Source: Sulfitobacter sp. W027 (GTDB taxonomy: Bacteria; Pseudomonadota; Alphaproteobacteria; Rhodobacterales; Rhodobacteraceae). From it: 64,000 nt of DNA. A program made the translations under genes and the position numbers. Below, one piece after another: positions 17,660-26,289 of the stretch. The DNA lies in assembly GCF_025143985.1 (NCBI RefSeq), contig NZ_CP083564.1, positions 1,427,501 to 1,491,500 on the forward strand, in the 5' to 3' direction. A model generated the notes under the pieces. It was given only the letters and a program-made list of their open reading frames with translations, made no database searches and was not told the origin of the DNA. Within the stretch, counting starts at the first letter, position 1. Each line of letters begins with the position of its first letter.

Positions 17660-19495
17660 GCCTTCGGCCGGTTGCCACCACCAAACCTCGGGCATGAAGT
17701 TCGGCCCGTCGCCGTAAAGCGGGATCGTGTCGGGGTATGCCATGCGCGCGTCATGGGCGATCAGCCCCTCGTCGAACTGCCAGAAGGGAATGACATAGCG
17801 CCCAGCGGTGAGGATACGGTCCAGCGCGCGGGTGGCGGCGACGAAATCCGCCGTCTCACGCGCTTGCAGCATCTGATCGATCATCGCATCGACGGCGGGA
17901 GAGCGCACGCCCATGAGGTTGCGCGTGCCGGGCAGATCGGCGGCCTCTGACCCCCAATAGAAACGCTGCTCCGTGCCGGGGCTGAGCGATAGGGCGCGTC
18001 GGAAGAAGGTCATGTCGAAGTCATATTCGTTCTGCCGCGCCACGAACTGCGCATCATCAACTGTTTCAATCTGCGCCGTGATCCCAAGCCGCTTTAGCGC
18101 CTGCGTGTAAAGCTCTGCAATTGCTAGGTTTTCACGGCTGCCTTTGGACAGAAGAATGGTGAATGTCAGCGGCGTGCCATCCGCGCGGCGCATGACGCCG
18201 CCCTCAGCTTCATAACCCGCAGCGTTGAGTTGCTGCATCGCCGCGCGAATGCCTGATCGGTTGCGGGCAGAGCCGTCGGCCACGGGCAGCGTATAGCCGT
18301 CCACCGTGCCCGGCGGCAGGGTGTCGGCGTAATCGGCCAGCAAATCGAAGACGCGGCCTGTCGCCGGTCCATCGCGCATGGCAAGGTCGGAGTTGGAGAA
18401 ATAAGAGGTGATCCGGGGCAGGGCGCCGCCAGTCAGCGTTTCGTTGATATACTCGAAGTTGAAGGCGGAGATCAGCGCGTCGCGCACCCGCCAATCGTCA
18501 AAGGGCGCGCGGCGGGAATTCATCACAAAGCCCGTCATGCCCGAGGGTTTGCTGTGCGGAAAGCTGGATTTTACCACCTCGCCCCGGCTGATCGCCGGGA
18601 AGTCATATTGTGTGGCCCAAGTCTCGGCGTTGAATTCGCGCACGGCCGAAATTTGGCCAGCTTTAAATGCCTCGAACAACACATTGGCATCGCCGTAGAA
18701 GTCGATTTTGACCTCATCATAATTATGCGTGCCGCGGCGAAAGGGCACCTCGGCGCCCCAGTAGTCAGGATTGCGCGTCAGCGTGACATGGCGGCCCGCT
18801 TGATAGTCGCTGATGACGTAAGGGCCAGTTCCTATTGGTATTTCGGTCAAGGGGGCATTGGCGAAGTCCTGACTTTCCCATTGCGCTTTGCTGAGAATGG
18901 GGCGCATCCCAGCCAGCAAGGCAAGCTCACGGTTGTCGCTGTTGAAGGTCATCCGCAGGCTGCGCGCGCCGGTCTGCTCTATGCTATCAATTTGCTGGCG
19001 CAGCCCGTGGTAGCGCGGGTGGCCCTCGGTGCCCAGAAGGTCGAACGAGAAGATCACATCTTCGACGGTGACCGGGCTGCCATCGGAAAACCGTGCCTCT
19101 TCACGCAGGGTGAACTCTACCCATGAACGGTCGTCGGGTACCTCAATGCTTTCAGCTAGCAAGCCATAAAGCGCGAAAGGTTCGTCCCATGAGCGGCCCA
19201 TCAAGGTCTCATGGGTGAAATGCGGCAGCTGCCAAGGCGCGGTGCCCTTACGCACGAAGGGGTTAAGGCTGTCGAATCCCCCGGTATTGCCCAGAACGAT
19301 CTCTCCGCCCTTTGGAGCCTCGGGATTTACGTAAGGAAGAGCGGTGAAATCGGCAGACAGTTCAGGCTCACCGTACATGGCGATTCCATGCTGAGGGGCA
19401 GCCCAGGCCGTGCCAGAGAGCAGAATCAGTGAAGAAAGGGCCGCAACGCCCCGGCCTGTCGAGAAAAAATCCCAGCTCATTTTTGAAACAATCAC
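17648..19495 (-). CDS. Extracellular solute-binding protein family 5 (peptide/opine ABC transporter, YejA-like)
   Basis: A 615-residue periplasmic binding protein with a signal peptide (hydrophobic core AALSSLILLSGTA, cleavage near AWA-AP). The SBP_bac_5 fold follows, with the characteristic N-terminal GGFDSLNPFVRKG segment. Length and sequence resemble the YejA branch, which takes up oligopeptides or antimicrobial peptides. The GTG at 19495 has AAGGGC just upstream; the ATG at 19480 is an alternative. No permease or ATPase genes follow, so it is an orphan binding protein or works with a transporter encoded elsewhere. Confidence 0.88.
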   Translation of the reverse strand: MIVSKMSWDFFSTGRGVAALSSLILLSGTAWAAPQHGIAMYGEPELSADFTALPYVNPEAPKGGEIVLGNTGGFDSLNPFVRKGTAPWQLPHFTHETLMGRSWDEPFALYGLLAESIEVPDDRSWVEFTLREEARFSDGSPVTVEDVIFSFDLLGTEGHPRYHGLRQQIDSIEQTGARSLRMTFNSDNRELALLAGMRPILSKAQWESQDFANAPLTEIPIGTGPYVISDYQAGRHVTLTRNPDYWGAEVPFRRGTHNYDEVKIDFYGDANVLFEAFKAGQISAVREFNAETWATQYDFPAISRGEVVKSSFPHSKPSGMTGFVMNSRRAPFDDWRVRDALISAFNFEYINETLTGGALPRITSYFSNSDLAMRDGPATGRVFDLLADYADTLPPGTVDGYTLPVADGSARNRSGIRAAMQQLNAAGYEAEGGVMRRADGTPLTFTILLSKGSRENLAIAELYTQALKRLGITAQIETVDDAQFVARQNEYDFDMTFFRRALSLSPGTEQRFYWGSEAADLPGTRNLMGVRSPAVDAMIDQMLQARETADFVAATRALDRILTAGRYVIPFWQFDEGLIAHDARMAYPDTIPLYGDGPNFMPEVWWWQPAEGSDQ

Positions 19496-19560
19496 GATCT
19501 GCCCTTATTTTGTTGGAGTTAATCCATACCCGCGGATTCCCGCCTTATCAAACTTTTAGC

Positions 19561-19589
19561 TTGGATTGTGACCATAGAAGGCGTATACA
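19561..19589 (+). promoter_or_regulatory. Sigma-70-type promoter of a candidate small RNA
   Basis: TTGGAT (19561-19566) and TATACA (19584-19589) are separated by exactly 17 bases. The expected transcription start is near 19596. No open reading frame follows before the terminator at 19644-19670. Confidence 0.55.
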
Positions 19590-19595
19590 GAGGTC

Positions 19596-19670
19596 ACTGC
19601 TCGATAGGTTTCTTGCCTGTATGAAACCTGCCTCAATAACTTACGCCCGCCTCGTGCGGGCGTTTTTTTT
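19596..19670 (+). ncRNA. Candidate trans-acting small RNA, about 75 nt
   Basis: This lies in the divergent region between the binding-protein gene and bdhA. The first stem is AGGTTTC/GAAACCT (19606-19612 with 19623-19629), with a 10-base loop TTGCCTGTAT. A single-stranded linker follows, then a GC-rich terminator stem CGCCCGC/GCGGGCG (19644-19662) and eight T residues. The upstream promoter fits its start. It could instead be a premature-termination leader of bdhA, but no second structure overlaps the bdhA ribosome site. The exact 5' end is inferred. Confidence 0.5.
19644..19670 (+). terminator. Intrinsic terminator 110 bases upstream of bdhA
   Basis: The 7-bp stem CGCCCGC/GCGGGCG has a CTCGT loop and is followed by TTTTTTTT. 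It is the strongest intrinsic terminator in the window, yet no protein-coding gene precedes it on this strand. Confidence 0.85.
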
Positions 19671-19779
19671 GGCCTATCGTTCGCCGCTTCCCTCCCTTGG
19701 CGGTTTCGCGCGCAAACCCTTTCCCTTTGCCCGGTTCGCAGTACATGATGCAGTCGCAGCATGAACAAGGAGATGCGCC

Positions 19780-20565
19780 ATGGCTTTCACAATCGACCTG
19801 TCCGGCAAGACTGCGGTGATCACCGGATCGAATTCTGGAATCGGACTGGGCATCGCCTGGGAACTGGCGCGGGCCGGGGCCGATATCGTGTTGAACTCTT
19901 TTACCGATGACGAGGCGGATCATGCGTTGGCGCAGAAGATGGCCGAGGAATGCAATATAACCGCCCGGTACATCAAGGCCGATATGTCCAAGGGGGCGGA
20001 GTGTCGGCGTTTGATCGCCGAAGCCGGGTCTTGCGACATTCTGGTGAACAACGCAGGCATCCAACATGTCGCTCCGATCCCTGAGTTTCCGGCCGAGAAA
20101 TGGGATGCGATCATCGCGATTAACCTGTCGTCGGCCTTTCACACCACTGCCGAAGCGCTGCCGATGATGCGCAAAGCGGGCTGGGGGCGGGTGATCAACA
20201 TCGCCTCGGCGCATGGCCTGACGGCTTCGCCCTATAAATCCGCCTATATCGCGGCGAAACATGGGATCGTGGGCCTCAGCAAGACCACGGCACTGGAAAC
20301 CGCGAAGGAGCCGATAACCTGCAATGCTATCTGCCCCGGCTATGTGTTGACCCCGATTGTCGAGAAACAGATCCCCGATACGATGAAGGAATATGACATG
20401 AGCCGCGAAGAGGTGATCGAACAGGTCATGCTCACCCGTCAGCCTTCGCGGGAGTTCGCCACCGTCGAGCAGATGGGCGGCACGGCGACTTTCCTCTGCT
20501 CGGATGCGGCGGCCCAGATCACCGGTACCACCATCAGCGTCGATGGCGGCTGGACGGCGTTGTAG
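19780..20565 (+). CDS. bdhA: 3-hydroxybutyrate dehydrogenase
   Basis: A 261-residue short-chain dehydrogenase that oxidises (R)-3-hydroxybutyrate to acetoacetate, linking polyhydroxybutyrate breakdown to acetyl-CoA. The cofactor loop is TGSNSGIGLGIA, the structural motif is NNAGIQHV, and the catalytic residues are the Ser of ASAHG and the YIAAK pair. The ending GTTISVDGGW is typical of this subfamily. AAGGAG precedes the ATG. The patatin-like gene follows after five bases, so the two are likely co-transcribed. Confidence 0.94.
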   Translation: MAFTIDLSGKTAVITGSNSGIGLGIAWELARAGADIVLNSFTDDEADHALAQKMAEECNITARYIKADMSKGAECRRLIAEAGSCDILVNNAGIQHVAPIPEFPAEKWDAIIAINLSSAFHTTAEALPMMRKAGWGRVINIASAHGLTASPYKSAYIAAKHGIVGLSKTTALETAKEPITCNAICPGYVLTPIVEKQIPDTMKEYDMSREEVIEQVMLTRQPSREFATVEQMGGTATFLCSDAAAQITGTTISVDGGWTAL

Positions 20566-20570
20566 ACGCT

Positions 20571-21605
20571 GTGGGGAACAGTAAACGCATTAACCTCGCC
20601 CTCCAAGGGGGGGGCGCGCACGGCGCTTTCACTTGGGGGGTATTGGATCGGCTGTTGCAGCAGGACGATCTGGAAATCTGTGGCATCTCCGGCACCTCAG
20701 CCGGGGCGCTGAATGGTGCGGCGCTGAAATCGGGCATGATCTCAGGCGGGCGCGAGGGGGCGCGAGAGAACCTTGATTGGCTCTGGGGGCAGGTGTCGGG
20801 CATTTCCGACCTGCGGCTATCGCATTGGCTCGCACCCTTTGGGTTGGATAAGCTCAGTCAGGCGATGGAATATTCGCTGCCGATGGCGATCTCGGATTCG
20901 CTCACACGGGTCGTCTCGCCTTATGCTTACGGGCCATTTTACCGCAACCCGCTTGAGGATGTCGTGGCGCGTTTCGACTATGGCAAGGTTGGGGCGAACC
21001 AGCCGCCGTTCTTCTTTGTCTGTGCCACGCGTGTGCGCAACGGCAAGATCAGGGTGTTTGAGGGGAACGAGATAGGCCCCGACGCGCTGCTGGCCTCGGC
21101 CTGCCTGCCGACGATCTTTAAGGCGGTTGAGATTGACGACGCCCAAACCGGCCAGCGCGAAGCCTTTTGGGACGGCGGTTACACTGGCAATCCGGCGCTG
21201 TTTCCGCTGTTTCGCGATGACCTGCCGGAAGACATTATCGTGGTGAACATCAATCCGCTAGAGCGTGAAGACCTGCCGACAACGCCCCAGCAAATCCAGA
21301 ACCGGATCAATGAGATCAGCTTTAATTCCAGCCTCTTGCGGGAGATGCGCGCGATTGATTTTGTGCAGCGGCTGATTGCGGATGGCACCTTTCCCGAGGG
21401 GCGGATGAAGCGGGTCCACATGCATATGATCGCTGACGACGCGCTCATGGCGCAGCTGTCGGTGGCGACCAAGATGTTGCCCAATCCAGCGGTGATAGGC
21501 GCGCTGCATGAAGCGGGTGTCGCGGCAGCGGATCAATTCCTGATGGATCACTTTGACGACCTGAACCAGCGCAGCAGCGTCAATTTACCCGCGATGTTCG
21601 GCTGA
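20571..21605 (+). CDS. Patatin-like phospholipase family protein
   Basis: A 344-residue lipid acyl hydrolase with the Ser-Asp dyad of patatins. The oxyanion loop GGGAHG is at residues 13-18, the nucleophile Ser43 is in GTSAG, and the catalytic Asp201 is in DGG (WDGGYTGNP). There is no signal peptide, so it is cytoplasmic or peripheral. The start is GTG at 20571, five bases after bdhA. The pairing with bdhA suggests, but does not show, a role in storage-polymer or membrane-lipid turnover. The 3' end overlaps the convergent DUF502 gene by 21 bases. Confidence 0.9.
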   Translation: MGNSKRINLALQGGGAHGAFTWGVLDRLLQQDDLEICGISGTSAGALNGAALKSGMISGGREGARENLDWLWGQVSGISDLRLSHWLAPFGLDKLSQAMEYSLPMAISDSLTRVVSPYAYGPFYRNPLEDVVARFDYGKVGANQPPFFFVCATRVRNGKIRVFEGNEIGPDALLASACLPTIFKAVEIDDAQTGQREAFWDGGYTGNPALFPLFRDDLPEDIIVVNINPLEREDLPTTPQQIQNRINEISFNSSLLREMRAIDFVQRLIADGTFPEGRMKRVHMHMIADDALMAQLSVATKMLPNPAVIGALHEAGVAAADQFLMDHFDDLNQRSSVNLPAMFG

Positions 21606-22337
21606 GTTTTCGGGGTCCGACAGGGCCAGCGCCTCGGGCAGGTCGGCACCGGGGCGCGGCGGATAGACCAGCCCGGCAGAGATCACCAGTTTCGCCGCGT
21701 CTTCCACGCTCATGTCGAGTTCGATGACATCGGCACGGGGGACGAACAGCAAGAACCCCGAGGTGGGGTTGGGTGTGGTCGGCAAAAAGACAGAGAGCAT
21801 TTCGCCATTGGCGTCAGTGCGTTTGAGCACTTCGCCTTTCGCCTCGGTAGAGATAAACCCAAGCGCCCAGATCCCGCGCCGGGGGTATTCAATCAGGCAG
21901 GCGGTCTCGAAACTCCGCTCGGATTGGGCAAAGATCGTCTCGGAGATCTGCTTGATGCCTGAATAGATCGTGCGCACCACGGGGGTACGTTCCACCAGAC
22001 TTTCGGCAAAGCGGATCATCGAGCGGCCAATAAGACCCTTCGCGGCCCAGCCGACCAACACGGTGAAGATCAGAAAGATCACCACCCCAAGGCCGCGCAC
22101 ATTGAACTGCATCGACGGGTCCAGCCCGAGGAAATCCTGTAGCAGGCGATCAGGGTGATAGGCCTTGGGTACCAGCGGCAGCACAAAGCCGTCGATCCAT
22201 CCAACGACCGTCCAGATAAGCCAGATGGTCAGCCCGACGGGCGCGATCACCACCAACCCGGTCAGGAAAGACGCCCGCAGCCTTGCCACAAGACTACGCC
22301 GGGCCTGCGCGGGATCGGGATCGAAAGGTGTGTTCAT
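21585..22337 (-). CDS. DUF502 family membrane protein
   Basis: A 250-residue protein with two N-terminal membrane helices. The first has GLVVIAPVGLTIWLIW (residues about 24-46) and the second VIFLIFTVLVGW (about 80-100). A cytosolic or periplasmic domain follows, with the family motifs SIYSGIKQ-like (TIYSGIKQISETIF) and a PTTPNPTSGFLLF segment. The function of DUF502 proteins is not established in bacteria. The ATG at 22337 is chosen over one 33 bases upstream because family members begin near it. It may be the last gene of the psuK-psuG transcript, 84 bases away. Confidence 0.85.
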   Translation of the reverse strand: MNTPFDPDPAQARRSLVARLRASFLTGLVVIAPVGLTIWLIWTVVGWIDGFVLPLVPKAYHPDRLLQDFLGLDPSMQFNVRGLGVVIFLIFTVLVGWAAKGLIGRSMIRFAESLVERTPVVRTIYSGIKQISETIFAQSERSFETACLIEYPRRGIWALGFISTEAKGEVLKRTDANGEMLSVFLPTTPNPTSGFLLFVPRADVIELDMSVEDAAKLVISAGLVYPPRPGADLPEALALSDPENSAEHRG

Positions 22338-22421
22338 CTGTGCCGTTTTCCGAAGAGTTATTCGCAACATAGCTAAGGCGTCTGCCCCGGCCCGGCAATG
22401 GCTCGACGGTGTTTTTCGCCT

Positions 22422-23354
22422 TTAACGCGGCAGGTTGACGAGGTTTGCGGCGATCTTGGCCCCCAGTCGGGCATTGTTGCGCACCAATGCGATATTGGCG
22501 GTGAGCGAGCGGCCCTCGGTCAGCTCAAAGATGCGCTGGAGCAGGAAAGGGGTCACGCCCTTGCCGCTGACACCCTGCGCATCGGCCTCGGACTGCGCCT
22601 GAGCAATAATCGGCGCCAGTTCGGCGGCGGGGATTTCTTCATCCGCGGGGATCGGATTGGCCACGAGTTGACCGCCGGGGAGACCCATGGCGACGCGGGT
22701 GCGGTGAGCTTTGGCAATCGCGCCCGCGTCATCGAGACGCAGCGGCGACTGTAAATCGGATCCCGCGCTCCAGAAGGCGGGGAAGCTGTCTTGACCAACG
22801 GTGATGACCGGCACGCCTTGGGTTTCCAGCACTTCCAGCGTTTTCGGCACGTCGAGGATCGCCTTGGCGCCCGCCGCAATCACCGTCACGGGGGTCTGTG
22901 CCAGTTCCATCAGATCGGCGGAAATGTCAAAGCTCTCCTCCGCGCCTTTGTGCACGCCGCCGATGCCGCCCGTGGCAAAGACTTCGATGCCCGCAAGGTT
23001 GGCAGCGATCATGGTGGCGGCGACAGTGGTGGCCCCAGTGCCGCCCGAAGCGATGCAGACGGCCATATCGGCGCGCGAGAGTTTCGCCACATCCTTGGCT
23101 TGGGCCAGATCGCTCAACTGGTCATCGTCCAAGCCGATGTGCAGCGCGCCCCGGATCACGGCGATGGTGGCAGGGACAGCCCCGGCATCGCGGATGTCCT
23201 GCTCAACCTGCCGCGCCACTTCTAGGTTTTGCGGATAGGGCATGCCATGAGTGATGATGGTGCTTTCCAGCGCCACGATCGCGGCACCGCTTTCGCGGGC
23301 CTTGGCCACCTCGGCGCTGAAGGTCAGGGACAGGGCGGAAGGGGCGGTGGTCAT
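22422..23354 (-). CDS. psuG: Pseudouridine-5'-phosphate glycosidase
   Basis: A 310-residue enzyme that cleaves the C-glycosidic bond of pseudouridine 5'-phosphate to uracil and ribose 5-phosphate. The family signature is clear: ALESTIITHGMPYPQN near residue 30 holds the catalytic Glu, GGIGGVHKGAE follows, and the later LPGGQLVANPIP segment is also typical. Its ATG overlaps the stop of psuK (ATGA), so kinase and glycosidase are made together. With psuK it forms a complete pathway for salvage of pseudouridine from RNA turnover. Confidence 0.95.
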   Translation of the reverse strand: MTTAPSALSLTFSAEVAKARESGAAIVALESTIITHGMPYPQNLEVARQVEQDIRDAGAVPATIAVIRGALHIGLDDDQLSDLAQAKDVAKLSRADMAVCIASGGTGATTVAATMIAANLAGIEVFATGGIGGVHKGAEESFDISADLMELAQTPVTVIAAGAKAILDVPKTLEVLETQGVPVITVGQDSFPAFWSAGSDLQSPLRLDDAGAIAKAHRTRVAMGLPGGQLVANPIPADEEIPAAELAPIIAQAQSEADAQGVSGKGVTPFLLQRIFELTEGRSLTANIALVRNNARLGAKIAANLVNLPR

Positions 23355-24235
23355 ATCTTGGTCTCTCCGGAAACGTAAAGGGCGGCAGCGTCGAGTGCGG
23401 CCTTGAGGGCGGCTTGTGCGACGGCACCGCCATGTTCGGCAGCCACATGGGCGGCCATGAATGTGTCGCCTGCGCCCGTCACCCGGGCCACATGGACCGA
23501 GGGTGGGGTGAGGGTGATGATATCATCGCCTTGCCCCACTGTGGCGGGGTTGCCGCCATCTGTCACCACGGCACGGAGCGCGCCACGGGCCAGCAGGGCG
23601 CGGGCGGCGGTGGGGGAATCGTCAAAGCTTGCCTGACAGAGCAGCCCGGCCTCTTCGAGGTTCACGTAAAGCGTGCCGCGACCGGCCTTGAGGAAGGGCG
23701 TCAGCCGCAGCGCCTTGCCGGGCGAGGCGGGGGCGACGCGCAGGTCAGCCTCTGCCAACAGCGGGCTTTGCGCCATGCGGGCGAGCAACTCAACAGTCAG
23801 GTTCCCATCCAGCGCCACGGCCCCTTTATAGGGCGCAGGCAGGCTGCCATCTTCCAGCGGGCGCAGGATCTTGTCGCCCGCTGCTTCCAATGAATGGGCA
23901 TCGGCAATCGCGGCAATCAACCCGTTAGACCCTTCGACGGCCATATAGCGGTCGGTCGGCAGGTCGTCGGAGCGGTAAACGTGATCGGTGATCAGCCCGC
24001 GCAGGGAGCAAGCGGCGATCAATTCATCCCCCTCCGCATCGCGCCCGACAGCAGACAACAGCGCGGGCGTCAGCCCAAAGCGCGCCAATGCCATGCCGAT
24101 GTTTAGCGCCACGCCACCCGGCAAACGTGTGATACGCCCCGGCATGTCAGAGCCTTGGCGCATGGCGTTTTCAGAGCGGCCAATCACGTCCCACAGGACG
24201 GAGCCGATGCATAGGATGTCAACTGTCTTCGTCAT
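23351..24235 (-). CDS. psuK: PfkB-family carbohydrate kinase, pseudouridine kinase by context
   Basis: A 294-residue ribokinase-like enzyme. The N-terminal PfkB signature is seen at LPGGVALNIGMALARFG. The C-terminal signature is VTGAGDTFMAAH, with the catalytic Asp in GAGD. Sugar and nucleoside kinases share this fold, so the assignment to pseudouridine rests on its overlap with psuG. The substrate is phosphorylated at the 5' position and passed to PsuG. It begins the two-gene unit, 42 bases downstream of the DUF4198 gene on the same strand. Confidence 0.88.
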   Translation of the reverse strand: MTKTVDILCIGSVLWDVIGRSENAMRQGSDMPGRITRLPGGVALNIGMALARFGLTPALLSAVGRDAEGDELIAACSLRGLITDHVYRSDDLPTDRYMAVEGSNGLIAAIADAHSLEAAGDKILRPLEDGSLPAPYKGAVALDGNLTVELLARMAQSPLLAEADLRVAPASPGKALRLTPFLKAGRGTLYVNLEEAGLLCQASFDDSPTAARALLARGALRAVVTDGGNPATVGQGDDIITLTPPSVHVARVTGAGDTFMAAHVAAEHGGAVAQAALKAALDAAALYVSGETKI

Positions 24236-24277
24236 GCGGCGCTTCTAGCCGCCAAATCTGCCCACGCGCAAGCGGCG

Positions 24278-25105
24278 TTATTGTGGCACCGCGAATGTCA
24301 GCGCCGCCCAGAGCGTTTCCCAAACCGGCTGATCGGGATTGTACTCAGCGCCGGTCTTGGCCTCTGCCGCCGGGCGCAGCACCACGGCGTCAAAAAGGTA
24401 TTCATGGCCCGCAATCACAGGAATGACCGCTTCGCCCGCCGCATTGGTGCGGTGCAGGGAGATGGTGACGCTGTCATCTGGTGCGCGGTCAAAGACCTCG
24501 ATTTGGGCGTCAACGCGGGGTTCACCCTGATAGAAAAGCGCGACTTTCATTTGATCTTCAAAATCAGCATCATAGGGATTCGTCAGGGCGACAAATTCCG
24601 TGGTCATGCCGGTCGGCGCGTCTTGCCCTGCGCCCGAGCCTGTGGCGATCAGGGTTTTGACGTGACGTGTATAGCTCTCCACGATTTTTTCTTGGGACCA
24701 GCCGTTGGCGCTGTGATCGGCTTCAGCCTTCGGGAAATCCTTGTGCTCGGCGAAGGAGAGGAACTTCTCCCATTCCTCATAGGTCACCTTGGAGGGGGTG
24801 GTTTCGGCCACCACAACCACCAGCGCATCCCGGCCCGGCGCGGGGATTTGTAGTGCCGGGTTATCGCCTGCGCGGGGAGAGAGGTTAAAAGCCTGTCCCT
24901 CTACCACGATCTCAAACCGGCTAAGCCGGTTGGGGAGGTAGGGGAAAGTCGCGCCGACAAATTCCTCGCCGTTGCGGAAATGCGCTGCGATCTTTTCGCC
25001 GCTTTCCACTTGATAGTTCAGCGGTGACAGCCAGTATTCATGGGCAAATGCCGGTGCTGCCGGTAAGACACTGAAAATAATAGCGGACAACTGGGACATT
25101 TTCAT
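24278..25105 (-). CDS. DUF4198 domain periplasmic protein (NikM-like metal-uptake accessory family)
   Basis: A 275-residue exported protein. The signal peptide ends near APAFA-HEYWLSP, and the mature protein starts with the His-rich segment typical of DUF4198. Family members are periplasmic beta-sandwich proteins often encoded beside nickel or cobalt transporters. The start codon ATG at 25105 overlaps on opposite strands the ATG of the divergent HupE-like gene (CATG at 25103-25106). The ribosome site is weak (GAAAG). The ATG at 25099 is an alternative start. Confidence 0.83.
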   Translation of the reverse strand: MKMSQLSAIIFSVLPAAPAFAHEYWLSPLNYQVESGEKIAAHFRNGEEFVGATFPYLPNRLSRFEIVVEGQAFNLSPRAGDNPALQIPAPGRDALVVVVAETTPSKVTYEEWEKFLSFAEHKDFPKAEADHSANGWSQEKIVESYTRHVKTLIATGSGAGQDAPTGMTTEFVALTNPYDADFEDQMKVALFYQGEPRVDAQIEVFDRAPDDSVTISLHRTNAAGEAVIPVIAGHEYLFDAVVLRPAAEAKTGAEYNPDQPVWETLWAALTFAVPQ

Positions 25106-26249
25106 GAAAAGAACTTTCTATTGGCTAAGAACCAAGCTGGCGTTGCTGTGGGTTTTGTCAAGCGCGATCCTGTTTTCACTGGGCATCACGGCACAGGCCC
25201 ATGAGGTCAAACCCACCATTGCGGACCTGACAGTTACCGAAGGCCGCGCGGTGTTGGAGCTTCAGATCAACTTTGAAGCCCTGCTTGCGGGGATTGACCT
25301 CGACAGTGTCGAAGACACGGACAATGCCGAGAATGCGGGTGATTATGATGCGCTGCGCAGCCTACCTGCCGAGCGCATCGCCGCCCGCGCGCCTGAGCTT
25401 CTGCCCAACTGGAACAGCTTGCCTCTGCTCAGCGTGGACGGAGAGGCCGTGGCGCTGGATAGCGTATCGGTTGACGTGCCCGAAGGGGTCGACGCAGAGC
25501 TGCCGCGCGACAGTGTTTGGCGGCTGGAGGCCGAGGTGCCAACTGGTGCGGAACGGGTGCAGGTGACCTGGCCCGATGGTGCCGGCGCGCTGGTGCTACG
25601 TCAACAAGGGGTGGAGGAACCCTACACCGGATATCTGGCGGGCGGTGAGACGAGCCCCGAGATCGTACTTTCCGGCGGTGATGCGCAGAACGGTTGGCAG
25701 GCGTTTGTCAGTTATATCCCGGTTGGTTTCGATCACATTCTGCCCAAGGGGCTAGACCACATCCTCTTTGTCTTGGGGCTGTTTTTCCTTTCTACCCACC
25801 TGCGCCCGCTGATTTGGCAGGTCTCGGCCTTCACGCTGGCCCATACGGTGACGCTCGCACTTGGGGCGATGGGCTGGGTCAATGTGCCGGGCGCAATTGT
25901 AGAGCCGTTGATAGCGGCCTCAATTACCTATGTGGCGGTTGAAAATATCTTTCACTCAGGTCTGAACCGCTGGCGACCGCTGGTGATCTTTGGCTTTGGT
26001 CTGTTGCATGGGCTCGGATTTGCCTCGGTGCTGGGCGACTTTGGGCTGCCTGCGGGGCAGTTTGTGCCCGCGCTCATCGGCTTTAACATCGGTGTGGAAT
26101 TGGGCCAGCTTGCGGTGATCGCGATTGCCTTCGTGCTGGTCGGCTTGGCGATGAAACGCGACTGGTATCGCCGCGCCATCGCTGTGCCCGCCTCCTGCGT
26201 CATCGCGGCGGTCGGGGCCTATTGGTTCATTGAGCGGGTGTTTCTGTAA
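25104..26249 (+). CDS. HupE/UreJ-like membrane protein with long periplasmic domain
   Basis: A 381-residue protein. Residues about 10-32 are a signal or helix ending at AQAHEV, and an extracytoplasmic domain covers about 33-205. A C-terminal membrane domain of about six helices (HupE_UreJ_2) begins at GFDHILPKGLDHILF, whose repeated His-Asp motifs are characteristic. HLRPLIWQVSAFTLAHT and the later FGFGLLHGLGFA segment are also family features. HupE/UreJ relatives import nickel or cobalt. The divergent DUF4198 partner supports a metal-uptake module. The ribosome site GGGA overlaps the partner's 5' end. Confidence 0.85.
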   Translation: MKRTFYWLRTKLALLWVLSSAILFSLGITAQAHEVKPTIADLTVTEGRAVLELQINFEALLAGIDLDSVEDTDNAENAGDYDALRSLPAERIAARAPELLPNWNSLPLLSVDGEAVALDSVSVDVPEGVDAELPRDSVWRLEAEVPTGAERVQVTWPDGAGALVLRQQGVEEPYTGYLAGGETSPEIVLSGGDAQNGWQAFVSYIPVGFDHILPKGLDHILFVLGLFFLSTHLRPLIWQVSAFTLAHTVTLALGAMGWVNVPGAIVEPLIAASITYVAVENIFHSGLNRWRPLVIFGFGLLHGLGFASVLGDFGLPAGQFVPALIGFNIGVELGQLAVIAIAFVLVGLAMKRDWYRRAIAVPASCVIAAVGAYWFIERVFL

Positions 26250-26255
26250 GCGCAC

Positions 26256-26279
26256 GGGCAGCCCTTTACGGGGCTGCCC
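26256..26279. terminator. Hairpin between convergent HupE and ThiE-like genes
   Basis: GGGCAGCCC and GGGCTGCCC form a 9-bp stem with a TTTACG loop. It lies between two convergent stops; T-runs are weak on both sides. Confidence 0.65.
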
Positions 26280-26289
26280 TAAGGGACGC

